Source: Flavobacterium enshiense DK69 (GTDB taxonomy: Bacteria; Bacteroidota; Bacteroidia; Flavobacteriales; Flavobacteriaceae). Taken from it: a stretch of 64,000 nucleotides of DNA. The stretch spans positions 91,029 through 155,028 of the forward strand of contig NZ_AVCS01000002.1 of the NCBI RefSeq assembly GCF_000498495.1, written 5' to 3'. Below the pieces are notes generated by a model. It saw nothing but the letters and a program-made list of their open reading frames with translations, was not told the DNA's origin and did not search any database. Shown here piece by piece: positions 27,545 through 35,207 of this stretch. How positions within the stretch are numbered: position 1 is the first letter of the stretch; every line of letters starts with the position of its first letter. Made by a program: the position numbers and the translations under genes.

Positions 27545-27578
27545 AAAAACTCCTCAAGCAATTGGGGAGTTTTTTTTT
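27545..27578 (+). terminator. Attenuator terminator 1 before cysH
   Basis: A 9-bp stem ACTCCTCAA / TTGGGGAGT closed by a GCAA tetraloop and extended by A/T pairs, followed by eight T. It begins 25 bases after leader peptide 1 and has no other gene to terminate. Confidence 0.9.
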
Positions 27579-27612
27579 ACTCTGGATTTTAACAACAATA
27601 AGAAACACAAAA

Positions 27613-27726
27613 ATGAATACAGTAACAATCATAACGGCCATCTCAATAACATCTGCAACTTGTATGATGATGATGTGTTGTATGCGAAACTTCGCAAGAG
27701 GCCGTCTGTTGTATTATTTGAAGTAA
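27613..27726 (+). CDS. Cys/Met-rich leader peptide 2 of the sulfate-assimilation operon
   Basis: A 37-residue peptide; its N-terminal part is Thr/Ile-rich, then SATCMMMMCCM (Cys at 17, 22, 23; Met at 18-21, 24), ending RGRLLYYLK. CAAGAGGC (27695-27702), 14 bases after the Cys-Cys codons, is perfectly complementary to GCCTCTTG in the 5' arm of terminator 2. A small hairpin TGCGA-AACT-TCGCA (27683-27696) lies directly after the Cys codons and overlaps this segment by two bases. The layout repeats that of leader 1. Confidence 0.75.
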   Translation: MNTVTIITAISITSATCMMMMCCMRNFARGRLLYYLK

Positions 27727-27746
27727 AGAATAGTATATGAAAACAC

Positions 27747-27775
27747 AAGCCTCTTGATTTCAAGGGGCTTTTTTT
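27747..27775 (+). terminator. Attenuator terminator 2 before cysH
   Basis: A 10-bp stem AAGCCTCTTG / CAAGGGGCTT (one G-T pair) with loop ATTT and a T run, ending 27 bases before cysH. Its 5' arm is complementary to CAAGAGGC in leader peptide 2. Confidence 0.9.
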
Positions 27776-27801
27776 ATTTCTAATCGTTAATTAACTCACC
27801 A

Positions 27802-28497
27802 ATGAATATCGAAATTTTAAATAAACTAACGCAAAATCAGGATATCGCACAAAACCTGAAAGTTTTGTCCGAAAACGCAACGGGAAAGATTGTGTTTTCA
27901 ACCAGTTTCGGAATTGAAGACCAATTGATTACTGATGTTATTTTCTCTCAGAAATTGAAAAATATTGAGGTTTTTACTTTGGATACGGGACGACTTTTTC
28001 AGGAAACCTATGCTACATGGCATAAAACGGAATTGCATTACAACCAAAAGATTAAGTCGTTTTATCCGAATACTGAAGACCTTGAAATCTTCATTAATGA
28101 ACGCGGAATCAATCCTTTTTACGAGAGTCAGGAATTACGAAAGCAATGCTGTTACATCCGAAAAGTGGAACCGTTGCAACGGGCTCTAAAAGATACGAAA
28201 GTATGGATAACAGGGCTAAGGGCAGAACATTCGCCGAACAGGAACTCAATTGAAACAGTGCAATGGGATGAACAATATCAGCTTTACAAATACAATCCCT
28301 TACTGCATTGGACAAGCGACGAAGTCAAGGAATATGTAAACAGCAAAGGAATCCCATATAATGTTTTACACGACAAAGGATTCATAAGTATCGGCTGCGC
28401 GCCTTGTACCAGAGCTGTCAAGGAGGGAGAGGATTTCAGGGCAGGCCGCTGGTGGTGGGAAGATGCTTCTAAAAAAGAATGCGGATTGCATGGTTAG
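27802..28497 (+). CDS. cysH: Assimilatory adenylyl-sulfate (APS) reductase, CysH family
   Basis: A 231-residue cytoplasmic reductase giving sulfite. The PP-loop-like VFSTSFGIED binds the nucleotide. The cysteine pairs Cys116-Cys117 and Cys199/Cys202 are those that hold a [4Fe-4S] cluster in APS reductases and are missing from PAPS reductases; the catalytic cysteine is Cys227 in KECGLHG. With no APS kinase in the cluster, APS is the likely substrate. It is the first gene after the tandem attenuators. Confidence 0.92.
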   Translation: MNIEILNKLTQNQDIAQNLKVLSENATGKIVFSTSFGIEDQLITDVIFSQKLKNIEVFTLDTGRLFQETYATWHKTELHYNQKIKSFYPNTEDLEIFINERGINPFYESQELRKQCCYIRKVEPLQRALKDTKVWITGLRAEHSPNRNSIETVQWDEQYQLYKYNPLLHWTSDEVKEYVNSKGIPYNVLHDKGFISIGCAPCTRAVKEGEDFRAGRWWWEDASKKECGLHG

Positions 28498-28563
28498 TTT
28501 TTAATCACAGTATTTAGACACAGAAACAGTATTCAGTTTATAACTCATAATTCATTATCTAAA

Positions 28564-29469
28564 ATGAGCAATACAATAAATTATTTAAATCAATTGGAAG
28601 ACGAAGCAATTTATATTCTTCGCGAAACCGCTGCTCAGTTCGAAAAACCGGCTTTGTTGTTTTCAGGAGGAAAAGACTCTATCGTATTGGTACATCTGGC
28701 TTTGAAAGCCTTTCGTCCGGGTAAATTTCCGTTTCCGTTAGTACATATCGATACCGGGCATAATTTTCCGGAAGCCATTGCCTTCAGGGATTATCTGGTA
28801 AACAAAATCGGTGAAAAACTGATTGTGGGTTCGGTGGAAGAAAGTATCAAAAAGTACAACCTGAAAGAAACCCAAGGTCGATTTCCATCACGGAATGCTT
28901 TACAAACTTATGCTTTATTAGATGTAATTCAGGAAAATGAATTTGATGCCTGCATCGGCGGAGCTCGACGTGACGAGGAAAAAGCCAGAGCCAAAGAACG
29001 TATTTTTTCTGTTAGGGATGATTTCGGGCAATGGGATCCAAAGCTACAACGCCCTGAATTGTGGGATATACTGAATGGAAAGGTGCAAAAGGGTCATAAT
29101 GTCCGAGTGTTTCCAATCAGCAATTGGACAGAATTAGACGTGTGGAATTACATCCAAAAGTACAATATCGAATTGCCGAGTCTGTATTTCACACACGAAC
29201 GGGAATGTATTCTGCATCAGGACAAACTGGTGGCAACCTCTGAATTTATTCAGCCTCTGACAACTGACACGGTCGTGGTTGAAAAAGTACGCTATCGGAC
29301 CGTTGGCGATATGACTTGTACAGCAGCCGTTCCTTCCGAAGCAGATTCTGTTCAGGATATTATTGATGAAATCATTCAGACGCGAATCAGCGAAAGAGGA
29401 CAAACCCGACTGGACGATCAGCTTTCTGAAGCGGCAATGGAGGACCGAAAGAAGCAGGGATATTTTTAG
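28564..29469 (+). CDS. cysD: Sulfate adenylyltransferase subunit 2
   Basis: A 301-residue PP-loop ATP sulfurylase catalytic subunit. SGGKDS (34-39) binds ATP; the family signatures GARRDEEKARAKER and WTELDVWNYI are intact. It forms the heterodimer with CysN encoded next and makes APS from sulfate and ATP. Confidence 0.96.
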   Translation: MSNTINYLNQLEDEAIYILRETAAQFEKPALLFSGGKDSIVLVHLALKAFRPGKFPFPLVHIDTGHNFPEAIAFRDYLVNKIGEKLIVGSVEESIKKYNLKETQGRFPSRNALQTYALLDVIQENEFDACIGGARRDEEKARAKERIFSVRDDFGQWDPKLQRPELWDILNGKVQKGHNVRVFPISNWTELDVWNYIQKYNIELPSLYFTHERECILHQDKLVATSEFIQPLTTDTVVVEKVRYRTVGDMTCTAAVPSEADSVQDIIDEIIQTRISERGQTRLDDQLSEAAMEDRKKQGYF

Positions 29470-29515
29470 AGAACAAGGGACAAGGGAATTAGCCACTAAC
29501 TAAAAAATTAAAAAA

Positions 29516-30748
29516 ATGAACACATTAAAATTTATAACTGCGGGAAACGTTGACGACGGAAAAAGCACTTTGATTGGCCGTCTGCTTTACGATTCCGACA
29601 GTATACATACCGATCAACTGGGCGTATTGCAAAAGCAAACGAAACAGGAGGGTGTCGACATAGATTTGTCATTAATCACTGACGGATTGCGAGCCGAACG
29701 CGAGCAAGGAATTACCATAGATGTAGCTTACAAATATTTCTCGACAAAAAAGCGAAAGTTCATCATAGCCGATGCGCCGGGACACGAGCAATACACCCGT
29801 AACATGATTACCGGAGCTTCGAATTCCGATTTAATTATCATTTTGGTAGATGCCCGAAAAGGAATCACAACACAAACTAAAAGACATGCCAGCATAGGTT
29901 CGTTAATGGGAATTAAGAAAGCCATAATTGCTGTAAATAAAATTGATCTGGTAAATTATTCAGAAGATGTTTTTACCACTATTAAAAATGATTTCGAGAC
30001 CATTAAAGGGGAGTTGAATTATGATGAAGTGGTGTACATCCCTGTGAGTGCGCTGGTAGGAGACAATATAGTAGCTAAATCCGAAAAAACGCCTTGGTTT
30101 GAAGGTGATACGTTATTGAGTACGTTGGAACATATCGTGATTTCTTCAAAAGAAAATCTGGCTTCCCGTTTTCAGGTACAGTGGGTAATCCGTCCGAAAG
30201 ATGAAGAAAACCACGATTATCGAGGTTATGCAGGACAGGTGCTAAGCGGTAATTACAAAACAGGTGATACAGTAAAAATTTTTCCATCAGGAATTGAATC
30301 GACCATCGTTCGTATAGAAAAACATCAGGAAACTGTTGAAAGAGCTATTGCCGGGGAAAATGTAGTTTTCCATCTGACGGATAATATCGACATCAGCCGT
30401 GGTGACAGCATTGTCAAAACTGATTATCAGCCAACTGTTTCCAATGAACTGAAAACCTGGGTTTGCTGGCTGGATAATTCGCCTTTGCAGATTGGGAAAA
30501 CCTACCTGCTGCAGCATCGTTTCAGAACCGTTCGCGTAAAAATTCAGGGAATCGATCGGAAATGGGACATCAATGAGTGGCAGTTCAATGATTCAAATGA
30601 AGTAAGACTCAACGATATTGGACAAATTTCAGTCAGAACGAACCAGCCTTTGTTTTTTGATGCTTTTACAGAAAATTCGAAAAACGGAAATGCGATATTA
30701 ATAGATGAGACCAATTTCAGTACTGTCGGGGCCTTAATGTTCCTGTAA
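29516..30748 (+). CDS. cysN: Sulfate adenylyltransferase subunit 1 (GTPase)
   Basis: A 410-residue EF-Tu-like GTPase that drives APS synthesis. GNVDDGKST (9-17), the G3 DAPGHEQY and G4 NKID motifs are present. The protein stops after the GTPase and beta-barrel domains, so there is no fused APS kinase (CysC), matching the APS-type CysH. Confidence 0.96.
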   Translation: MNTLKFITAGNVDDGKSTLIGRLLYDSDSIHTDQLGVLQKQTKQEGVDIDLSLITDGLRAEREQGITIDVAYKYFSTKKRKFIIADAPGHEQYTRNMITGASNSDLIIILVDARKGITTQTKRHASIGSLMGIKKAIIAVNKIDLVNYSEDVFTTIKNDFETIKGELNYDEVVYIPVSALVGDNIVAKSEKTPWFEGDTLLSTLEHIVISSKENLASRFQVQWVIRPKDEENHDYRGYAGQVLSGNYKTGDTVKIFPSGIESTIVRIEKHQETVERAIAGENVVFHLTDNIDISRGDSIVKTDYQPTVSNELKTWVCWLDNSPLQIGKTYLLQHRFRTVRVKIQGIDRKWDINEWQFNDSNEVRLNDIGQISVRTNQPLFFDAFTENSKNGNAILIDETNFSTVGALMFL

Positions 30749-30759
30749 AATATATAAAA

Positions 30760-31575
30760 ATGAAACATAGCATCTATAAAACAAATAGTCTGAGCGAAAA
30801 AATATTGCCTGACAAAGCAAAAACTGAAACCTGGACAGAAGAAATTTTTAAGTGGCTCTTTTCGATAGGAGAGGATTATGCCAATTACAGTTTCTTCCTG
30901 AAAAAAGAAGCCCAACTTTGGTCGGAATTAACTGAATTACTGGATAATGTTCTTACAGATAATGAAAACAGGTTCGAAACGGCAAATCGCTTTTTTGACA
31001 AACTGGAAACGATTCACATCCAATTGGAAGCTGATCTTGAAGCGGTATTTAATTTCGATCCGGCAGCCAAATCAGTGAGCGAAGTCTTGATTGCTTATCC
31101 TGGTTTTTTTGCCATAGCGGTATACCGATTAGCACACGAGCTTTGGATTGACAACGTACCGATTCTTCCGAGAATAATGGCGGAATATGTTCACAGTAAA
31201 ACAGGAATCGACATTCATCCCGGAGCGAAAATAGGAGAACGTTTTTTTATCGATCACGGAACCGGAATCGTAATTGGGGAAACGTCGGTAATTGGGAACG
31301 ATGTGAAAATATATCAAGGCGTTACACTTGGAGCGTTGACGGTCAGTAAAGACAAAGCTAAAATAAAACGTCATCCGACCATTGGGAATAATGTTACGCT
31401 TTATACCAATGCGACTATTTTGGGAGGAAATACGATTATTGGCGATAATGCCGTAATCGGAGGAAATGTCTGGATTACACAATCGATTCCCGCAAAGTCA
31501 CTAGTGTATCATAAAAGTGAAATCGTCATTAAGAGTAAAGCTGAATTTCCGGAGCCTCTGAATTTTGTTATCTAA
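30760..31575 (+). CDS. cysE: Serine O-acetyltransferase
   Basis: A 271-residue enzyme making O-acetylserine, the carbon acceptor for sulfide. After a helical N-terminal domain come left-handed beta-helix hexapeptide repeats (DIHPGAKIGERFFIDHGTG and following) with the catalytic histidine in DHGTG. It lies directly before a cysteine synthase gene, linking carbon skeleton and sulfide supply. Confidence 0.93.
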   Translation: MKHSIYKTNSLSEKILPDKAKTETWTEEIFKWLFSIGEDYANYSFFLKKEAQLWSELTELLDNVLTDNENRFETANRFFDKLETIHIQLEADLEAVFNFDPAAKSVSEVLIAYPGFFAIAVYRLAHELWIDNVPILPRIMAEYVHSKTGIDIHPGAKIGERFFIDHGTGIVIGETSVIGNDVKIYQGVTLGALTVSKDKAKIKRHPTIGNNVTLYTNATILGGNTIIGDNAVIGGNVWITQSIPAKSLVYHKSEIVIKSKAEFPEPLNFVI

Positions 31576-31645
31576 AGAGATAAGAATAGAAATCTGATTA
31601 ATCTGCGAGAAAAAATAAATGATAACAAAAAAAAATAAATACAAT

Positions 31646-31661
31646 GGCTCGAGCCTGCAGG
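31646..31661. other. Two overlapping palindromes between cysE and cysK
   Basis: GGCTCGAGCC and CCTGCAGG overlap in a GC-rich patch of an otherwise AT-rich spacer. No function is assigned. Confidence 0.35.
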
Positions 31662-31703
31662 GCGAACAGCATCGAACACCTATAACAAATAAAATTTAGT
31701 GAG

Positions 31704-32615
31704 ATGAAAAAAACTACCATTTTGGAAACCATTGGAAACACACCCGTGGTAAAAATCAATAAACTCTTCGGAGCAAATAAAAACGTGTGGATTAAACTGG
31801 AGAGAACCAATCCGGGTAACAGTATCAAAGACCGAATTGCTTTGGCGATGATTGAAGATGCCGAGCGCAAAGGAATATTAAAACCCAACAGTGTGATTAT
31901 CGAACCAACCTCAGGAAATACTGGTATTGGTCTGGCTTTGGTAGCGGCCGTAAAAGGATACGAAGTAATCCTGGTAATGCCCGAATCGATGAGCGTTGAG
32001 CGCAGAAAACTGATGGAAATCTACGGAGCGCAATTCGAATTGACGCCACGCGAAAAAGGAATGAAAGGAGCCATCGAAAAAGCAAACGAACTGACTAGTC
32101 AAATCCCGAATGCCTGGTCACCACAGCAGTTTGACAATCCCGCAAATGTGGAAGTTCATGAAAAAACAACTGCTCAGGAGATTATAGCCGATTTCCCAGA
32201 AGGATTGGACTACTTGATTACAGGCGTGGGTACCGGTGGGCACATTACGGGAACGGCAAGGGTTCTGAAAAAGAAATTCCCCAATCTGAAAGTAATTGCG
32301 GTCGAGCCGGAATTGTCGCCTGTTTTGAGTGGAGGAGCTCCATCTCCACACCCTTTGCAAGGTATCGGGGCAGGTTTTGTTCCGACTATTTATGGTAATG
32401 ATTTAATTGACGAAGTGATTCAGGTAGGCCGAGACGAAGCTTTTGAAAACGCCCGAAAGATTGCCAAAGAGGAAGGTATTTTGGTTGGAATTTCAACAGG
32501 AGCATCCTTATCGGCGGTAGCTAAAAAAATCAATGAAATTCCTGATGGCGCGACGGTGCTTACCTTTAATTACGATACTGGGGAACGTTACCTTTCCATA
32601 GAAGGGTTGTTCTAA
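31704..32615 (+). CDS. cysK: Cysteine synthase (O-acetylserine sulfhydrylase)
   Basis: A 303-residue PLP enzyme joining sulfide and O-acetylserine. The PLP lysine is Lys42 in [20 protein letters not shown] and [11 protein letters not shown] form the substrate and phosphate loops. Whether it is CysK- or CysM-type cannot be settled from sequence; the operon position fits use of sulfide. Confidence 0.93.
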   Translation: MKKTTILETIGNTPVVKINKLFGANKNVWIKLERTNPGNSIKDRIALAMIEDAERKGILKPNSVIIEPTSGNTGIGLALVAAVKGYEVILVMPESMSVERRKLMEIYGAQFELTPREKGMKGAIEKANELTSQIPNAWSPQQFDNPANVEVHEKTTAQEIIADFPEGLDYLITGVGTGGHITGTARVLKKKFPNLKVIAVEPELSPVLSGGAPSPHPLQGIGAGFVPTIYGNDLIDEVIQVGRDEAFENARKIAKEEGILVGISTGASLSAVAKKINEIPDGATVLTFNYDTGERYLSIEGLF

Positions 32616-32694
32616 AAATCTAATAACATACTGTATGATTTTCCTTGCTTTTTTAAGTGAGTAGGGGATTCTCATGCCTAAATTTTAAGTAAAT

Positions 32695-33510
32695 ATGAAA
32701 ATTTTAAATAAAGGAAAAGTGATTTTGGCAGGCGCAGGTTCGGGCGATCCGGATTTGATTACCCTGAAAGCACTCAAATATCTTCAGAGTGCCGATGTGA
32801 TTTTAACCGACCGTTTGGTTTCTCCTGAATTGATTGAAGCGCACGCCAATAAAGATGCAATTGTGATTTATGCGGGTAAACAATGTTCCAAAGGAATCCA
32901 TACGCCACAGCAGGACATCAACGAACTGATGGTTGAATTTGCCTTGCAGAACAAATTGGTTCTTCGTTTAAAAGGCGGCGATTCGATGCTGTTTTCCAAT
33001 ATTCTGGATGAATTGCAGGTGCTTAAAGCCAATGGTATTGATTATGAGATCATTCCCGGAATCTCTGCGGCTTTCGGTGCTGCTTCTTATACCGGAATCC
33101 CGCTCACGGCAAGGGGCTATTCAAGTGGTGTCCGGTTCTTGACATTGTATGATTTGAAAACCGTTGCGCCAAGTCAATGGAAAGATTGGGCAACAACGAG
33201 TGATACATTGGTTTTTTACATGAGCGGACAACGATTGGACGCTTTAACGGAATCATTGCTGGAAAACGGCATCAGTGCTTTAAAAGGAATTGCCGTGGTT
33301 CAGCAGGCTACGACTCCGAACCAAAAAACGACGGTCTTTTCTTTTGAAGAATTGCAAACCAAGATATTGCCCGAGTTTGAATACGTACCCACACTCATTA
33401 TTGTAGGTAATGTGGTTCAGCTTCATGAACAATTTAACTGGATAAAAGAGAAAAACGGTACTGAATCCTATTTCGATAATCATAAAAACACCTACCAAAA
33501 TGCTATCTGA
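32695..33510 (+). CDS. cobA: Uroporphyrinogen-III C-methyltransferase
   Basis: A 271-residue SAM-dependent enzyme converting uroporphyrinogen III to precorrin-2, the first step to siroheme for sulfite reductase. The opening VILAGAGSGDPDLITLKA, LRLKGGDSMLF and IIPGISAAFGAASYTGIPLT are SUMT signatures. Its 3' end overlaps the next gene by 11 bases. Confidence 0.95.
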   Translation: MKILNKGKVILAGAGSGDPDLITLKALKYLQSADVILTDRLVSPELIEAHANKDAIVIYAGKQCSKGIHTPQQDINELMVEFALQNKLVLRLKGGDSMLFSNILDELQVLKANGIDYEIIPGISAAFGAASYTGIPLTARGYSSGVRFLTLYDLKTVAPSQWKDWATTSDTLVFYMSGQRLDALTESLLENGISALKGIAVVQQATTPNQKTTVFSFEELQTKILPEFEYVPTLIIVGNVVQLHEQFNWIKEKNGTESYFDNHKNTYQNAI

Positions 33511-35161
33511 AATTAAATTAACGCTATTGCAACAACTGGTCCAGCAAGCTTCCAAAGAAGAAATCATCTGGACGAAAGGTTACCTGGCCGGTTTTCTGGA
33601 CAGTAATCAGATTGCTCTTAAGCCTGCGGAAACTCCGGTTGCGGTGACAGTAAAACCATTGATTGTATATGGTACCGAAACCGGTAATGCCAAAAAAATT
33701 GCTTCTCAATTACTGGGTAACTTTAAGAAAAGCAAAATTCAGGCAAAATCTATCGATATTTTTCAGCTGGACGTTGTAAAACTGGCCAAAGAAAGTCTGG
33801 TGCTTTTCATCGTGAGTACGCAGGGCGAAGGCGAATTTCCGCAGAATGCCGTTGCCTTTTATGAAAAACTGAAAGCTTCAGAAACCGATTTAAGCCATCT
33901 GAATTTCGCTGTTTTGGGATTGGGCGACACGTCCTATCCGCTTTTCTGTAATGCCAGTGTATTGTTGGATGAGGTTTTGGAACAGAAAGGAGCCAAACGC
34001 TTATTATCCTTGGTGAAAGCCGATGTCGATTTTGCTGAAACCGTGACAAATTGGGAAAACGATCTGCAGCAGGTGTTTTCGAAAAATGTTTCTTCAGCTT
34101 CGGTTCCGACAGAAAAAAGTACGAGAGCTTCGGTAAGTCACAAGAAGAATTACAAAGGCATCGTTTCGCATAAAGTTGTTTTGAACGACAGAGGTTCGAA
34201 CAAGGAAACCTATCATATCGAAATCACGCCAAACGAAGAAGTGATTTACGAACCCGGCGATGCCATCGGATTTTATCCAAAAAATAATGAGCTTGAAATT
34301 GATGAAATTATTTCATTTTTTGATGAAAATGATAAAAAAGAAGTGCTTTTTGATAAAAATATACGCGGATTGGGTAAAAAATCAATTCAGTCGATTTCCG
34401 GATTATTTGAAACCGATATTGAAGAAGAGAAAGCCGATTTGTTGGATATCCTGAAAAAATATCCCAAACCTGGCTCAGTTTCCTTCGACGATATCGTTGC
34501 TGTACTTCATCCAATTGCGCCGCGATTGTATTCAATTTCATCGGCTGCCAATGCTCACGACGGCGAAGTACATGTAACGGTTAACCTGAACACGTTTTCA
34601 GTTGACGGAACAATTAAAACAGGGTTATGTTCCCAGTTTTTGGCAGATTTCCCCAACGATTCGGAAATCGAATTCTACATCCATAAAAACAACAATTTCA
34701 AACTTCCATCAGACGATGCGGATATTATCATGATTGGTCCGGGAACGGGAATAGCTCCCTTCCGAAGTTTTCTTGCTCATCGCGATGCAGAGGGTACAGA
34801 AGGCAGGAACTGGTTGTTCTTTGGGGAACAGCATTTTGTGTTGGATTTTTATTATCAGACCGAAATTCAGGAATGGTTGGCCACGGGCTCGCTGACCAAA
34901 TTAGACACGGCCTTTTCACGTGACCAGCAAAAGAAAATCTACGTGCAGGACCGCATACGGGAAAAGGCAAAAGAGTTTAATGTCTGGTTGGAAAACGGGG
35001 CGTCGATTTATATCTGCGGACAGAAAAACCCAATGAGTATTGATGTAGAGAATACTATAATCGAAGTAATTGCTTCGGAAAGAAATATCAGCATTGATGA
35101 TGCAAAGGCTGTTTTAGAAGATTTGGAAACTGCCGGTAAATATCAAAAAGACGTGTATTAA
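33500..35161 (+). CDS. cysJ: Sulfite reductase flavoprotein subunit (diflavin reductase)
   Basis: A 553-residue NADPH-dependent diflavin reductase. After a helical N-terminal about 50 residues come a flavodoxin domain (YGTETGNAKKIA, about 57-68), an FAD-binding domain (RLYSISS) and an NADP-binding domain (GPGTGIAPFRSFL, YICGQKNPM). It passes electrons to the hemoprotein encoded 46 bases downstream. It is a little shorter than E. coli CysJ. Confidence 0.92.
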   Translation: MLSEIKLTLLQQLVQQASKEEIIWTKGYLAGFLDSNQIALKPAETPVAVTVKPLIVYGTETGNAKKIASQLLGNFKKSKIQAKSIDIFQLDVVKLAKESLVLFIVSTQGEGEFPQNAVAFYEKLKASETDLSHLNFAVLGLGDTSYPLFCNASVLLDEVLEQKGAKRLLSLVKADVDFAETVTNWENDLQQVFSKNVSSASVPTEKSTRASVSHKKNYKGIVSHKVVLNDRGSNKETYHIEITPNEEVIYEPGDAIGFYPKNNELEIDEIISFFDENDKKEVLFDKNIRGLGKKSIQSISGLFETDIEEEKADLLDILKKYPKPGSVSFDDIVAVLHPIAPRLYSISSAANAHDGEVHVTVNLNTFSVDGTIKTGLCSQFLADFPNDSEIEFYIHKNNNFKLPSDDADIIMIGPGTGIAPFRSFLAHRDAEGTEGRNWLFFGEQHFVLDFYYQTEIQEWLATGSLTKLDTAFSRDQQKKIYVQDRIREKAKEFNVWLENGASIYICGQKNPMSIDVENTIIEVIASERNISIDDAKAVLEDLETAGKYQKDVY

Positions 35162-35207
35162 TAACCAGCTAATAGTTAAATGCTAACTGCTGTAAGCTTA
35201 TAAAAAA

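Noticed and set aside
27613..27660. Thr/Ile-rich start of leader peptide 2 as a threonine/isoleucine attenuator
   Set aside because: The Thr and Ile codons are scattered and lie far upstream of the complementary segment, and the downstream genes are for sulfur assimilation. The Cys/Met run is at the right distance, so I keep cysteine as the signal and note the other codons only as odd.
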